From: Ilumatobacter sp.
Lineage (GTDB): Bacteria > Actinomycetota > Acidimicrobiia > Acidimicrobiales > Ilumatobacteraceae
Length of the DNA stretch: 55,043 bases
NCBI GenBank assembly: GCA_013002175.1
Contig: JABDKP010000132.1
Location: 1 to 55,043, forward strand
Direction of reading: 5' to 3'
In this document: piece after piece, positions 1-12,742 of the stretch
Numbering within the stretch: the stretch's first letter is position 1
How the letters are laid out: every line of letters begins with the position of its first letter
Program-made: the position numbers and the translations under genes
Notes under the pieces: generated by a model
The model's database searches: none
Told to the model about the DNA's origin: nothing
Seen by the model: only the letters and a program-made list of their open reading frames with translations

Positions 1-192
1 CACGACGCACGGGGCCGCGTCGTCGGTCTCGACGCCGAGTACGTGGGCGAACGTCCGTGTGCGGACCATCCACCGGGTTCCCACCCAGGCCCGCTCCTCA
101 TGGGCGTCAGGCAGCGCCAGGCACATCTCGCGCAGCCGGGCCTCGATGTCACCCGGGACGTTGTCGGTGTAGCGACGCTGGTCGTCGGCCAT
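1..192 (-). CDS. MmcQ/YjbR-like protein, partial (C-terminus beyond window)
   Basis: Reverse-strand reading from ATG at 192: MADDQRRYTDNVPGDIEARLREMCLALPDAHEERAWVGTRWMVRTRTFAHVLGVETDD, open to the window edge; TACTGT 6 nt upstream of the ATG. Confidence 0.6.
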   Translation of the reverse strand, partial: MADDQRRYTDNVPGDIEARLREMCLALPDAHEERAWVGTRWMVRTRTFAHVLGVETDDAAPCVV

Positions 193-284
193 CGCCCGAC
201 AGTAGATCGACGCGGGTTCTGGCGCCGCGACGTGCCGGGCACCCCGATCGAATTCGGTGTGACATGTCCTGGCACGATGGGCTG

Positions 285-1199
285 ATGGCGTTCGACACCC
301 CGATCACACTCGCCGGCCCGTTGCGGGCTCCGGTTCAGATGCTCGCCGAGCAGTCGCTGAGCGGCGGGGTGAGCGTGCACGACGACGCCGCGGCGGCGAA
401 CCTCGGCCTGGCCGGCGCGCCGATCGAGGGGCCGACGCACTTCAGTCAGTTCGATCCGCTCGGCGTGCATGTGTGGGGCCGGCGCTGGTTCGAGGAGGGC
501 TGCATCAGCACGCATTTCCTGAACATGGTCGTCGAGGGCGAGCAGGTGCGCGCCGCACTCACCCCGACCACCGCGACCCGCGCGACGATCGGCGCCGAGA
601 AGGCCGACAACACCCCGGTGCTCAGCGGCACGGCGTCGGTCGGCACCACCGACGGCACCGACCTCGACGAACGCCGCCGACGGGGCGTCGGTGACCCCGG
701 CGACCTCCACATCATCGACCGGATCGAGATCGGGATGGATGGCGGCGGCCCGCGCGACGTCACGATGGGGTTCGACGAGCACAACGGCCCGCTCTACCCG
801 TTCACGCTCGCCCAGAAGCTGGACAAGATCACCGAGCCGTGCTCGTGGTACCTCCCGCCCGAGGACGGCGGAGACAGCCCGTGGGGCGACCCGATCGTGC
901 CGACCGAGATGCTCAGCGTGCTCGCCTTCAAGGCCGGACCGTCGCTGCCGATCCGCCGCCCGTCGCTGGGGCTGTTCATCGACCTCGAGGTGCGCTACGT
1001 CCAGGGGCCGGTGTTCGTCGGTCGGCCCTACCGAGTCGAGTACCGCGTCGTCGGGCGCGGCCAGTCACGGCGCGTCGAGTCGTGGTGGACCGAGGCGACG
1101 ATCACCGACAGCGACGCCGGCAGCCACGCCGCGACGGTGCTGCTCCATCAGGGCGTGTTCAAGGCGTCCTACCCGGACTATCCCGCCGACGCGACCTGA
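285..1199 (+). CDS. Conserved hypothetical protein, possibly hotdog/MaoC-like
   Basis: ORF MAFDTPITLAGPLRAPVQ...PADAT; motif-level resemblance to thioesterase/dehydratase-like hotdog proteins only. Confidence 0.65.
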   Translation: MAFDTPITLAGPLRAPVQMLAEQSLSGGVSVHDDAAAANLGLAGAPIEGPTHFSQFDPLGVHVWGRRWFEEGCISTHFLNMVVEGEQVRAALTPTTATRATIGAEKADNTPVLSGTASVGTTDGTDLDERRRRGVGDPGDLHIIDRIEIGMDGGGPRDVTMGFDEHNGPLYPFTLAQKLDKITEPCSWYLPPEDGGDSPWGDPIVPTEMLSVLAFKAGPSLPIRRPSLGLFIDLEVRYVQGPVFVGRPYRVEYRVVGRGQSRRVESWWTEATITDSDAGSHAATVLLHQGVFKASYPDYPADAT

Positions 1200-1229
1200 G
1201 CGGGCCATCCCGTGACCGGGATGACCCGC
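1200..1229. terminator. Hairpin between convergent genes (candidate bidirectional terminator)
   Basis: GCGGGCCATCCCG-TGAC-CGGGATGACCCGC: 13-bp arms with one mismatch and a 4-nt loop, directly after the 1199 stop and before the convergent 1246 stop; no U-tract. Confidence 0.65.
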
Positions 1230-1245
1230 CCCTCTGGTCGAAGGT

Positions 1246-4581
<3,336 letters not shown>

Positions 4582-4724
4582 CTCCCGTGTGTCGGCCCGC
4601 GCGTGGCCGTCCTTGGTTGGCCAACGGAGCGCCACTCTGTCACGGCTCTGGCGGCCCGTCCACCGCAACGGCGCGAAATCGGCATCGCCGGCCCGGTCGC
4701 GCCGGCAGGCAGAGCGCGCGGTCG

Positions 4725-5009
4725 TCAGGTCGCGCGGTCGCGGACTGCGCCGAATGCGAGCCCGAATGCGCCGTCGAGGCCAGGGGGCGTCGCCGCGGGG
4801 CGTCCGAGCATCTCGGTCAGCGACACGAGGTCGTCGGCGGCTTCGCGCAACAACATCCCGGCGCCGCCCAACCCGACGGCCGTCTGCGACCCGTCTGCGA
4901 GCGCATCGAGGACCGCCCGGCAGCGCACGGCGATGTCGTCGACCATCCACGCAACGGTGGCGTCGGTGTGCGGCTCACCGTGGCGGCCCGGCAAGCGATC
5001 GCGATTCAT
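4725..5009 (-). CDS. Hypothetical protein
   Basis: ORF MNRDRLPGRHGEPHTDATVAWMVDDIAVRCRAVLDALADG...; TAGGTT 6 nt upstream of the ATG. Confidence 0.55.
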   Translation of the reverse strand: MNRDRLPGRHGEPHTDATVAWMVDDIAVRCRAVLDALADGSQTAVGLGGAGMLLREAADDLVSLTEMLGRPAATPPGLDGAFGLAFGAVRDRAT

Positions 5010-5122
5010 GCCCCGAACCTAGGAACCACGCGGTGATCGTGGCCATCTCGCCCGCCGAAGTTTCGAAAACGTCCACTGCGACGAACCGGTGCGTTCAGCA
5101 GCGCCTTCCTAGGGTCGCAGGC

Positions 5123-5719
5123 GTGAGGGACACGTCCGACACGGTGCTGGTGTCCGAGTGCGGGTTGACGCTGCCGCTCGACGTCGACCGCTTTTGCTCG
5201 CCGCCCACCCGGCCCGAACGTCGCTTTCTCCGCAAGCTGCACGGCCCGGTGCTCGACGTCGGCTGCGGGCCCGGCCGCGCCGCGGCGTACCTCCGCGGCC
5301 GCCACGTGCCGGCGCTCGGAGTCGACAGCAGCGAGGGCCTCGTCCACCTGGCCCGCACGAACGGGGCGCTGTGCGTCCACCAGAGCGTGTTCGACCCGGT
5401 CCCGTTCGAGGGCCGCTGGCACGAGATCCTCCTCCTCGACGGCAACATCGGCATCGGCGGTGATCCGGAGCGTCTGCTCGAGCGGCTGCGCGGCGTAGCG
5501 CGGCCGAACGGGCGGCTGTTCGTCGAGGTCGCGCCGATCGGCCCGACGCGTCGCCTCACCGTTCGCGAACACGTCGGCTCGGACGTCGGCGAGCCGTTCC
5601 CCTGGGCGGTCGTCTCGATGCGCGGGTTGGACGAGATGATCGCCGGCTCCGGCTGGCGGTGCGAGGAGGTCCACCGCGTCGAGGACCGCCTGATCGTGCA
5701 ACTCGAGAGGATGATGTGA
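5123..5719 (+). CDS. Class I SAM-dependent methyltransferase
   Basis: GTG start; motif VLDVGCGPGRAAAYLRGRHVPALGVDSSEGLVHLA; stop overlaps the next start (GTGA). Confidence 0.85.
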   Translation: MRDTSDTVLVSECGLTLPLDVDRFCSPPTRPERRFLRKLHGPVLDVGCGPGRAAAYLRGRHVPALGVDSSEGLVHLARTNGALCVHQSVFDPVPFEGRWHEILLLDGNIGIGGDPERLLERLRGVARPNGRLFVEVAPIGPTRRLTVREHVGSDVGEPFPWAVVSMRGLDEMIAGSGWRCEEVHRVEDRLIVQLERMM

Positions 5720-6885
5720 GCGGCCGCAGCATCACCGATGACGCGACGGCAGCGATCGAGAGCGCCACGATCGACGAGCGCCGGGCGGCGATCCTCGGTG
5801 TCTCCCTCGGCATCACGTTCACGCTGTGCGCGCTGACCGGCCTGTTCAGCTGGGGAGCGAGCCAGGGCGCCGCGTGGTGGCCGGCCCGGCCCGCGGGCCT
5901 GTACCGCGTGACCCAGGGTGTCCACCTGGTCAGCGGCGTCGTCAGCGTGCCGCTGCTGCTGGCGAAGCTGCGCACGGTCGCCCCCAGGCTCGTGCAGCGC
6001 CCGTTGATCACCTCGTTCGCCCACGCCGTCGAGCGGATCAGCCTGCTCCCACTCGTCGGGGGCTCGATCTTCATGCTCTTCAGCGGCGTCACGAACGTCG
6101 CGTACTGGTACCCGCAGGAGTTCTACGGCATCGACATCGGCTACTTCTTCCCGGCCGCCCACGGGAAGATGGCGATCGTCGTGATGGGGGCGCTCGTGGC
6201 TCACGTGTGCGCCAAGATCGTGACGACCCGCGAGGCGCTGCGGCGTGAGACCGTCGCGAACGAATCGCCGGCCGAGACGCTCGACCGCCGCCGCTTCCTC
6301 GGCGGCGTGGCCGCGACGGCCGGTCTCGTCGGTGTCACGGTCGCGGGAGCCACCGTGTACCCGCTGCGCGGGGTCGGCCTGCTGTCGGCACGCCACCCGA
6401 CCAGCGGACCGCAGGGTGTTCCGGTCAACCGCACGGCCGCCGCGGCCGGCGTGCGCTCGGTCGCCACCAGCGCGGACTACCGCCTCGTGGTGGAGGACGC
6501 CTCCGGTGAGCTCGCCGCATACTCGCTCAGTGACCTCCGCGCGCTGGACCAGCACGAGTACGAACTGCCGATCGCCTGCGTCGAGGGGTGGAGCGCGAGT
6601 GCCCGGTGGCGGGGTATCCGGCTGCGCGATCTGCTCGCCGCCGCCGGCGTCGATGAGGCGCGGGAAGTCGACGTCGTGTCGATCCAGGAGGAGACCGCTC
6701 GCGGCCGCCGCTACGGCACATCGACCGTGTCCGCCGAGGTCGCCGGCCAGCACGACACGCTGCTCGCGATGGAGCTCAACGGCGAACCGCTGCACATCGA
6801 CCACGGCTTCCCCGTCCGCCTGATCGCACCGAACCGCCCGGGCGTCAACCAGACGAAGTGGCTCGCCAAGGTGGTCGTCACATGA
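5716..6885 (+). CDS. Membrane-anchored molybdopterin-dependent oxidoreductase (N-terminal cytochrome b561-like TM region, sulfite-oxidase-type Moco domain)
   Basis: Several hydrophobic N-terminal helices, then DRRRFLGGVAATAGLVGVTVAGATV, then YELPIACVEGWSASARWRGIRLRDLLAAAGV...NGEPLHIDHGFPVRLIAPNRPGVNQTKWLAKVVVT. Confidence 0.88.
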   Translation: MSGRSITDDATAAIESATIDERRAAILGVSLGITFTLCALTGLFSWGASQGAAWWPARPAGLYRVTQGVHLVSGVVSVPLLLAKLRTVAPRLVQRPLITSFAHAVERISLLPLVGGSIFMLFSGVTNVAYWYPQEFYGIDIGYFFPAAHGKMAIVVMGALVAHVCAKIVTTREALRRETVANESPAETLDRRRFLGGVAATAGLVGVTVAGATVYPLRGVGLLSARHPTSGPQGVPVNRTAAAAGVRSVATSADYRLVVEDASGELAAYSLSDLRALDQHEYELPIACVEGWSASARWRGIRLRDLLAAAGVDEAREVDVVSIQEETARGRRYGTSTVSAEVAGQHDTLLAMELNGEPLHIDHGFPVRLIAPNRPGVNQTKWLAKVVVT

Positions 6886-7331
6886 GCGACCAGCCGAACG
6901 CGGACCGCGAACGCGACGATGGCGCACTGTTCTGGACCGGCACCGTGCTCGGCTGGGCGATCATCGCGTTCGGCCTGAAGCTCCTCTTCGACGACCCCGA
7001 GGCGAGCTGGTTCAACACGTTGCGGCTGACCGCGATCGGCATCGTCGCCCACGACATCGTCTGGCTCGCCGTTTCCGTCGGAGGCACGTGGCTCGTCATG
7101 CGCGCGCTCGGGCGCGACATTCCTCACTGGATCCGATGGGCAACGTGGACGAGCGCGATCGTGATCGCGATGTGGTTCCCGCTGTGGCGGGGGTACGGCG
7201 ACCGCATCCGCAACGACACCATCCTGCCGCGCGACTACCGCGCGTCGATCATCATCCTGCTCATCGCGATCTGGCTCGGTGGGGCCGCCGCAGCCCTCGT
7301 GGCCCGTCGGCGTCAGCTCTCGGACGGGTAG
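6882..7331 (+). CDS. Membrane protein of unknown function
   Basis: Four hydrophobic segments; ATGA overlap with the upstream oxidoreductase. Confidence 0.75.
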   Translation: MSDQPNADRERDDGALFWTGTVLGWAIIAFGLKLLFDDPEASWFNTLRLTAIGIVAHDIVWLAVSVGGTWLVMRALGRDIPHWIRWATWTSAIVIAMWFPLWRGYGDRIRNDTILPRDYRASIIILLIAIWLGGAAAALVARRRQLSDG

Positions 7332-8293
7332 ACGACGCCGAGCTGGGCCCGAACGTCGTCGAGCAGCTCCATCGTCCGCAGCGTCGTGGCGAGGTCGATC
7401 ACGTCGCTCTCACGATGGCCGGCGCGAACCCGCGCCATCGCATGCGCCGCCTCGTGGGCGAGACCGCTGTTCGGCAACGCGACGCGCTCGGGCTCGGCGC
7501 CGTCGCGATGGATCGTGAACCCGGCGGTGTGCCAGAACGGTGCGTCGACCTCGACGCGCCCGTCGGTGCCCACGATCCGTGCACCGTGCCCGCTGAGCGC
7601 ACCGATCGAGGCCTGGAACGTGGCGAGCGGCCCGCTCGGGAACGACGCGACACCGGCGAACGTCTCGTCGACGCCGTCCGGCGTGAGTTGGCCGTACGCG
7701 CGGACATCGGTGGGGTGTTCACCGGTGAGGAAGCAGGCGAATGTCAGCGGATAGATGCCGACGTCGAGAAGTGCGCCACCGGCGAGGTCGGGCCGGCGAT
7801 GGCGGCCGTCCGGGACGTCGACGCGGATCCCGAAGGCGGCCTCGATCGTCAGCAGCCGGCCGATCGAACCGGCGGCGATCCGGTCCCGCAACTCGACGAC
7901 CGCGGGGATGAACCACGTCCACATCGCCTCCATCAGGAACCGGTCGTTGCGGCGGGCGGCGTCGACCATCTCCCGAGCCTCGGCGGCGTTGACCGCGAAC
8001 GCCTTCTCGCACAGCACGTGCTGACCGGCGTCGAGCGCGGCGATCGTCATCTCGCGGTGATGGCTGTGGGGGGACGCGACGTACACGATGTCGACATCGG
8101 GATCGGCGAACAGTTCGTCGTAGCTGCCCCATGCCCGCGCGATGCCGTGCGTGGACGCGAACTCGTCGGCGGACGCCTGGCTGCGTGACCCGACGGCGGT
8201 GATCTCGGCGTCGGGCAGCGCGTGCAGCGCGGTCACCATGCTCGCCGCGATCTTGCCGGTCGACGCGATGCCCCAGCGCGGTGGTGTGGTCAC
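7313..8293 (-). CDS. Gfo/Idh/MocA family oxidoreductase
   Basis: GTG start, WGIASTGKIAASMV..., DIVYVASPHSHHREMTIAALDAGQHVLCEKAFAVNAAEAREMVDAAR. Confidence 0.92.
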   Translation of the reverse strand: MTTPPRWGIASTGKIAASMVTALHALPDAEITAVGSRSQASADEFASTHGIARAWGSYDELFADPDVDIVYVASPHSHHREMTIAALDAGQHVLCEKAFAVNAAEAREMVDAARRNDRFLMEAMWTWFIPAVVELRDRIAAGSIGRLLTIEAAFGIRVDVPDGRHRRPDLAGGALLDVGIYPLTFACFLTGEHPTDVRAYGQLTPDGVDETFAGVASFPSGPLATFQASIGALSGHGARIVGTDGRVEVDAPFWHTAGFTIHRDGAEPERVALPNSGLAHEAAHAMARVRAGHRESDVIDLATTLRTMELLDDVRAQLGVVYPSES

Positions 8294-9117
8294 CGGGACG
8301 CCGCTGCGCTGCGCTGCTGCTCGACGATCGCCTCGATCTCGACGGCGACCGCGTCGTCGTCGTGGTGCCCGATCACGTCGTCGGCAACGCCGAGCACCGC
8401 TTCGGACGCGTTGGCGACGGCGACCGACCGCCCGGCCCACGAGAGCATGGCGAGGTCGTTCTGGTTGTCGCCGAACGCGACGACGTCGGCGGGGTCGATC
8501 GACCACTCGTCGCACAGGTGTTGCAGTCCGGTCGACTTGTCGACGCCGACGCCGGTGACCTCGACGAAGTCCACTCCCGAGCACGACACCGTGAGCGGGT
8601 CGCCGAGGTGGGGGAGGAGCCGGTCCCGGAGTTCTCCGCGCACGACGTCGGGATGGCGGACCATGATCTTGGTGACGCGATGCGATCGCGTCGGCCGGTC
8701 GGTCAACGTCGCGAGGCGGCCGAGGTCCTCGTGGCCGGATGCAACGTCGGCGAAGTCCTCGTCCCACCCGTTGCCATGATCGGTCTCCCAGCAGAACGAC
8801 AACCGGGGATCGTGCGCGGCGAGCCGCTGGAAGAGCCGCTCGACGTGCTCGGCGTCGATGTGGAAGCGATGCAGGTTGCGGTCTTCGTGGACGTCGTGGA
8901 CGAGCGACCCGTTCGAACAGATCGCGGTCGAAATGACGTGGGCGGGGCGCAGGCGCGGCGCCGCCGACGTGCTCGATCGGCCGGTGGCGGCGACGACGCG
9001 GATCCCGGCGCCGTGGGCGGACCGGACCGCTCGGATCGTCCGCTCGCTGAGGTTGCTCGACCGGTCGAACAGCGTGCCGTCGAGGTCGCTGACGATCATC
9101 TCGACACGGCTTGGCAC
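8290..9117 (-). CDS. Cof-type HAD-IIB family hydrolase
   Basis: MIVSDLDGTLFDRSSNLSERT...VVAFGDNQNDLAMLSWAGRSVAVANA. Confidence 0.92.
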   Translation of the reverse strand: MPSRVEMIVSDLDGTLFDRSSNLSERTIRAVRSAHGAGIRVVAATGRSSTSAAPRLRPAHVISTAICSNGSLVHDVHEDRNLHRFHIDAEHVERLFQRLAAHDPRLSFCWETDHGNGWDEDFADVASGHEDLGRLATLTDRPTRSHRVTKIMVRHPDVVRGELRDRLLPHLGDPLTVSCSGVDFVEVTGVGVDKSTGLQHLCDEWSIDPADVVAFGDNQNDLAMLSWAGRSVAVANASEAVLGVADDVIGHHDDDAVAVEIEAIVEQQRSAAASR

Positions 9118-9134
9118 CCCGTCGATGTTACCGG

Positions 9135-9323
9135 TCAGTGCAGCGCGCGGATGCCGTACCAGGCGAGGACGACCGTCCCGACACCGACGATCAGCAACAC
9201 CACCGACCCCTCGCGTCGTGCCGTCCACGCAAGTACCCCGATCAACATGATCGTGACCACGACCTGCACGAACACACCGCCGTCGGTCCGCGGCGACCAC
9301 AGCTCGCCGAGGGCGACGATCAT
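9135..9323 (-). CDS. Small membrane protein
   Basis: 62 aa-class ORF with two hydrophobic segments, overlapping the start side of the downstream operon order (9320). Confidence 0.5.
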   Translation of the reverse strand: MIVALGELWSPRTDGGVFVQVVVTIMLIGVLAWTARREGSVVLLIVGVGTVVLAWYGIRALH

Positions 9324-10729
9324 CGTCGGAGTCGGCGAGCGATCCTGCCGCGCACCATCGCCGCGAACTCGCGCGGCAGGTTCCGGTACGTGTCGTCGGC
9401 GAACTCGTCGGCGAGCAGCCCGACGATCTGGGCGTACGCGGGGTACGGCTGCACGGAGCCGAACATCTTGCGCAGCCCGATGTCGTGGTCGATCATCATC
9501 GCGAACATCCCGATCATCTCGGCGGCAGCCGGCCCGACGATCGCCGCCCGCAACAGCTTCCCCGTGAACCGCTCGACGTCGACCGCGACGAACCCGAACT
9601 CGACGTCGTCGGTGAAGCCCCGGTCGATGTCGCGGAAGTGCTTCACGTAGCGGGCCCGCCCCGCAGCCGGCAGTTCTTCCATCTCGCGCATCGACCGACC
9701 GACCGATGCGATCTCGGGACGGCTGTACACCGCGTTCGGCAGCACGCGCGGGTCGCCGACCTTCGGCAACGGCAACGCGATCGCACGGACGGCGCGCCGA
9801 CCGATCGAGCTGGCACCGTGTGTGGTCTGGGTGTTGCCGGTCACGTCGCCCACGGCCCAGATCCCGTCGACCGAGGTGCGGCCCCAGTCGTCAGCGACGA
9901 TGCCGCCGCGGTGGGTGTCGACGCCGGCGACGTCGAGGTCGAGCCCCTCGATCCGAGCCTTCCGTCCGACACTGATGAAGACCCGGTCGACGTCGTCGAT
10001 CGACGTGCCGTCGGCGAGATGCGCGGTGCGGGTTGCCTCGTCGAAGCGCTCGATCGACGTGCCGGTGTGCACCCTGACGTCGCGGGCGAGCAGCGCGTCG
10101 TTGATCGTCGAGGAGACGAGCGGGTCCTCGGTCGCGATCAACCGATCTTCCAACTCGACGATGTGGACGCGTGTCCCGAGGTCGCGGAACGCCGTCGCCA
10201 TTTCGAGTGCGATCGCACCGCCACCGACGAGCACGATCGAGTCCGGCACGGCGGTCAGGTCGAACACGTTCTCGTTCGTCAGCACCCGTTCCGCACTGAG
10301 CCCGTCGACCGGGATCTCGACCGGTTTCGACCCGCCGCACACGATGATGTGGTCGGCGCGCACCTCCGACGGGCCGTCCACCCCGTCGACGATCACGACC
10401 TGTGGCTCGCGCGCGGCAGTCAGCCGCGCCCAGCCCCGTACGAGATGGATGCGTTCATGCTCCTCCATCTCCGCCTCCTCGCGCTCGGCGAGTTCGTCGC
10501 GGCGGGCACGGACCCAGCCGAGGGGATCGGTTTCGCCTGCGGCGGCCGCGTGGAGCAGCGCCTTCGAGGGGATGCAGCCGACGTTCGTGCAGTCGCCGCC
10601 GACCCGGTCGCCCTCGATGAGCACGACGTCGTGGTCGAAGCCGGCGAGACCGACCGCCAGCGTCAGGCCGCCGGAGCCGGCACCGATCACCGCCGCCTTG
10701 TACGTACGTTGCGGGTCGTGTCCGATCAT
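9320..10729 (-). CDS. Pyridine nucleotide-disulfide oxidoreductase (mercuric reductase/dihydrolipoyl dehydrogenase-like)
   Basis: AAVIGAGSGGLTLAVGLAG, GGDCTNVGCIPSKALLHAA, VLVGGGAIALEMATAF, DGIWAVGDVTG. Confidence 0.92.
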   Translation of the reverse strand: MIGHDPQRTYKAAVIGAGSGGLTLAVGLAGFDHDVVLIEGDRVGGDCTNVGCIPSKALLHAAAAGETDPLGWVRARRDELAEREEAEMEEHERIHLVRGWARLTAAREPQVVIVDGVDGPSEVRADHIIVCGGSKPVEIPVDGLSAERVLTNENVFDLTAVPDSIVLVGGGAIALEMATAFRDLGTRVHIVELEDRLIATEDPLVSSTINDALLARDVRVHTGTSIERFDEATRTAHLADGTSIDDVDRVFISVGRKARIEGLDLDVAGVDTHRGGIVADDWGRTSVDGIWAVGDVTGNTQTTHGASSIGRRAVRAIALPLPKVGDPRVLPNAVYSRPEIASVGRSMREMEELPAAGRARYVKHFRDIDRGFTDDVEFGFVAVDVERFTGKLLRAAIVGPAAAEMIGMFAMMIDHDIGLRKMFGSVQPYPAYAQIVGLLADEFADDTYRNLPREFAAMVRGRIARRLRR

Positions 10730-11484
10730 GGGAGCTCCAGTCCAGTGGTACGGCGTCTCAGCAGTCGGGCCATCGTAAGGCTGACGACGAAGATCGCCAG
10801 GCCGGCGATCAGTGCGGCCGGCTCGAGACCGCCGAAACCGTCGTCGACCCGATCGAGCGAGGCGCCGATGAGCACGAACGACACCGTGCCCGGCACCGAA
10901 CCGAGCGCGGTGGCGAGCAGGAACGGTCGGGCCCGGACGTGCAGTGCGCCTGCGGCGTAGTTGACGAGGTCGTACGGCACGTAGAGCAGACGGAGGGTGA
11001 GCACCGTCTCGAAGCTGTTCGTCCTGATCCGTTCGGCCCAGCCGGCGAGCAGCGACGTCGCCGTCACGGTGTCCGGTCGTCGTCCGAGCAGTCGGCCGAT
11101 GCCGAACGCCACCATCGCCGATGCGTTCGCCGCGACGACCACGACGAGCACGCCGAAGTACGGCCCGAACAGCACGCCGCCCACGACGGTCAGCACCGAC
11201 GCCGGGAACAGCACGATCGGACGTGCGAGGTAGACGGCGACGTAGGCAACGACACCCCACCATGCCGAACCCACGTCGTCGATGAATTGCTGCGCCGAAT
11301 CGGCGGCGCCGAGGTCGTTCGACGTCTGGTGGCGCCGCCACAGCAGCAGCACCGCCAGCCACGCCATCCCGACGATCGCCCGCTGCACCCAGACCCGGGC
11401 GGTGGCCGGCGCCGATGTGGCGGGCTGTGCCGCGCCGCGCGCGCCGGTGACCGGTCCCGAATCGGAGGTGCCCATCGGGACCAT
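10726..11484 (-). CDS. TVP38/TMEM64 (SNARE-associated/DedA-like) membrane protein
   Basis: AYVAVYLARPIVLFPASVLTVVGGVLFGPYFGVLVVVVAANASAMVAFGIGRLLGR...LRLLYVPYDLVNYAAGALHVRARPFLLATALGSVPGTVSFVLIGAS. Confidence 0.88.
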   Translation of the reverse strand: MVPMGTSDSGPVTGARGAAQPATSAPATARVWVQRAIVGMAWLAVLLLWRRHQTSNDLGAADSAQQFIDDVGSAWWGVVAYVAVYLARPIVLFPASVLTVVGGVLFGPYFGVLVVVVAANASAMVAFGIGRLLGRRPDTVTATSLLAGWAERIRTNSFETVLTLRLLYVPYDLVNYAAGALHVRARPFLLATALGSVPGTVSFVLIGASLDRVDDGFGGLEPAALIAGLAIFVVSLTMARLLRRRTTGLELP

Positions 11485-11555
11485 CCAACATCGTCGGCCG
11501 CACGCGATTCCACTGTCCGGCCGCAGTTTCGGGATTGGTCAGGACTCGCCCGACG

Positions 11556-12053
11556 TCAGTGCCGCTTCACGCCGCCGTACTTCATCCGGGTGTCGCTCAT
11601 CGCCGCGGCTCGCACGTCGTCGACGCGCAGGGCGGCATCGACGACCTCGCCGACGAACAGCGTGTGGGTGCCGAGGTCGTGATGCTGCCGCAGCTCGCAG
11701 TCGAGGTACGCGATCGCCTCGTCGAAGATCGGCACGCCGGTGACACCCTCGCTGACCGGGCGTCCGTTCAACGCCATGTCCTCGAATGACGCCGGCTTGG
11801 AGAACTTGACGAAGACCCGTGTGTCGTCGGACGACCACAGGTTGACGCTGAACGCGCCGCCGTGGCTGATCAGCCGATGCGTCACCGCGGTGTTGTCGAC
11901 GCTCACGCCGATGAGCACCGGTTCCATCGACAACTGACTGATCCAACTCGTCGTCATCGCATTCCATTCGTCTCCGGCTCGTGAGCCGACGAGCGCGAGC
12001 GCGTTCGGGATCTTCCAGGTGACCTTGTTGACGACGTCGTCGGGAGGGGCCAT
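11556..12053 (-). CDS. Flavin reductase family protein
   Basis: IPNALALVGSRAGDEWNAMTTSWISQLSMEPVLIGVSVDNTAVTHRLISHGGAFSVNL. Confidence 0.88.
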   Translation of the reverse strand: MAPPDDVVNKVTWKIPNALALVGSRAGDEWNAMTTSWISQLSMEPVLIGVSVDNTAVTHRLISHGGAFSVNLWSSDDTRVFVKFSKPASFEDMALNGRPVSEGVTGVPIFDEAIAYLDCELRQHHDLGTHTLFVGEVVDAALRVDDVRAAAMSDTRMKYGGVKRH

Positions 12054-12059
12054 CGGCCG

Positions 12060-12065
12060 ATGTTA
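12060..12065 (-). promoter_or_regulatory. Candidate -10 (TAACAT), leaderless spacing to flavin reductase ATG
   Basis: TAACAT-6 nt-ATG(12053); faces TACGTT at 12110-12115, 6 nt before the divergent GNAT ATG (12122). Confidence 0.5.
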
Positions 12066-12109
12066 CGTCAGCACCCGAAACGGGGGCCCACCGTCGTGAC
12101 CACACTGAC

Positions 12110-12115
12110 TACGTT
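12110..12115 (+). promoter_or_regulatory. Candidate -10 (TACGTT), leaderless spacing to GNAT ATG
   Basis: TACGTT-6 nt-ATG(12122). Confidence 0.5.
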
Positions 12116-12121
12116 CGGACC

Positions 12122-12676
12122 ATGACGCTCGTCGTGCGACGACCCGAGCCGGAGGATGCGAGCGCGCTCGGTGCCGTGCACGTCCGCGCCTGGCAGGCGG
12201 CGTACCGCGGCGGGCTGATGCCCGATGACTACCTCGACGCGCTGTCCGCGCCGGACCGGGCGGCGATGTGGGAGCGAGCGCTCGGAAACGAGCCCCGGCC
12301 GCGGGCTGCCCGTCTCGTCGCCGAGGACGACGGCGACGTCATCGGGTTCGCGCTCGTCGGCCCGGCCGACCACGACGACGCCGTCGGCGAGCTGTATGCG
12401 ATCAACGTCGACCCCGACCACTGGGGTGCCGGAGCGGGCGGCATCCTGCTGCGCGCCGCAACCGCCGCGTTGCGCACGGCCGGGTTCGGGCATGCCGTGC
12501 TGTGGGTCCATCCCGGCAACGCCCGCTCGCGGAGGTTCTACCGGCATCACGGTTGGGTCGACGACGGAATCGAACGCCACGAGCAGGTGCTCGATGTACA
12601 CGTCGCCGAGACGCGGATGTCGATCGACCTGGCCGGCGAGCCGGTGTCCGACCCCCACCCCGACACCGCGGTGTGA
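12122..12676 (+). CDS. GNAT family N-acetyltransferase
   Basis: VRRPEPEDASALGAVHVRAWQAAYRG...LYAINVDPDHWGAGAGGILLRAATAALRTAGFGHAVLWVHPGNARSRRFYRHHGW. Confidence 0.92.
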   Translation: MTLVVRRPEPEDASALGAVHVRAWQAAYRGGLMPDDYLDALSAPDRAAMWERALGNEPRPRAARLVAEDDGDVIGFALVGPADHDDAVGELYAINVDPDHWGAGAGGILLRAATAALRTAGFGHAVLWVHPGNARSRRFYRHHGWVDDGIERHEQVLDVHVAETRMSIDLAGEPVSDPHPDTAV

Positions 12677-12742
12677 CACCCGATCGTCAGACTGGTCGAC
12701 GACCGACTTCCCCCATCACATCACGCTCCAGTGGGGGGACCC

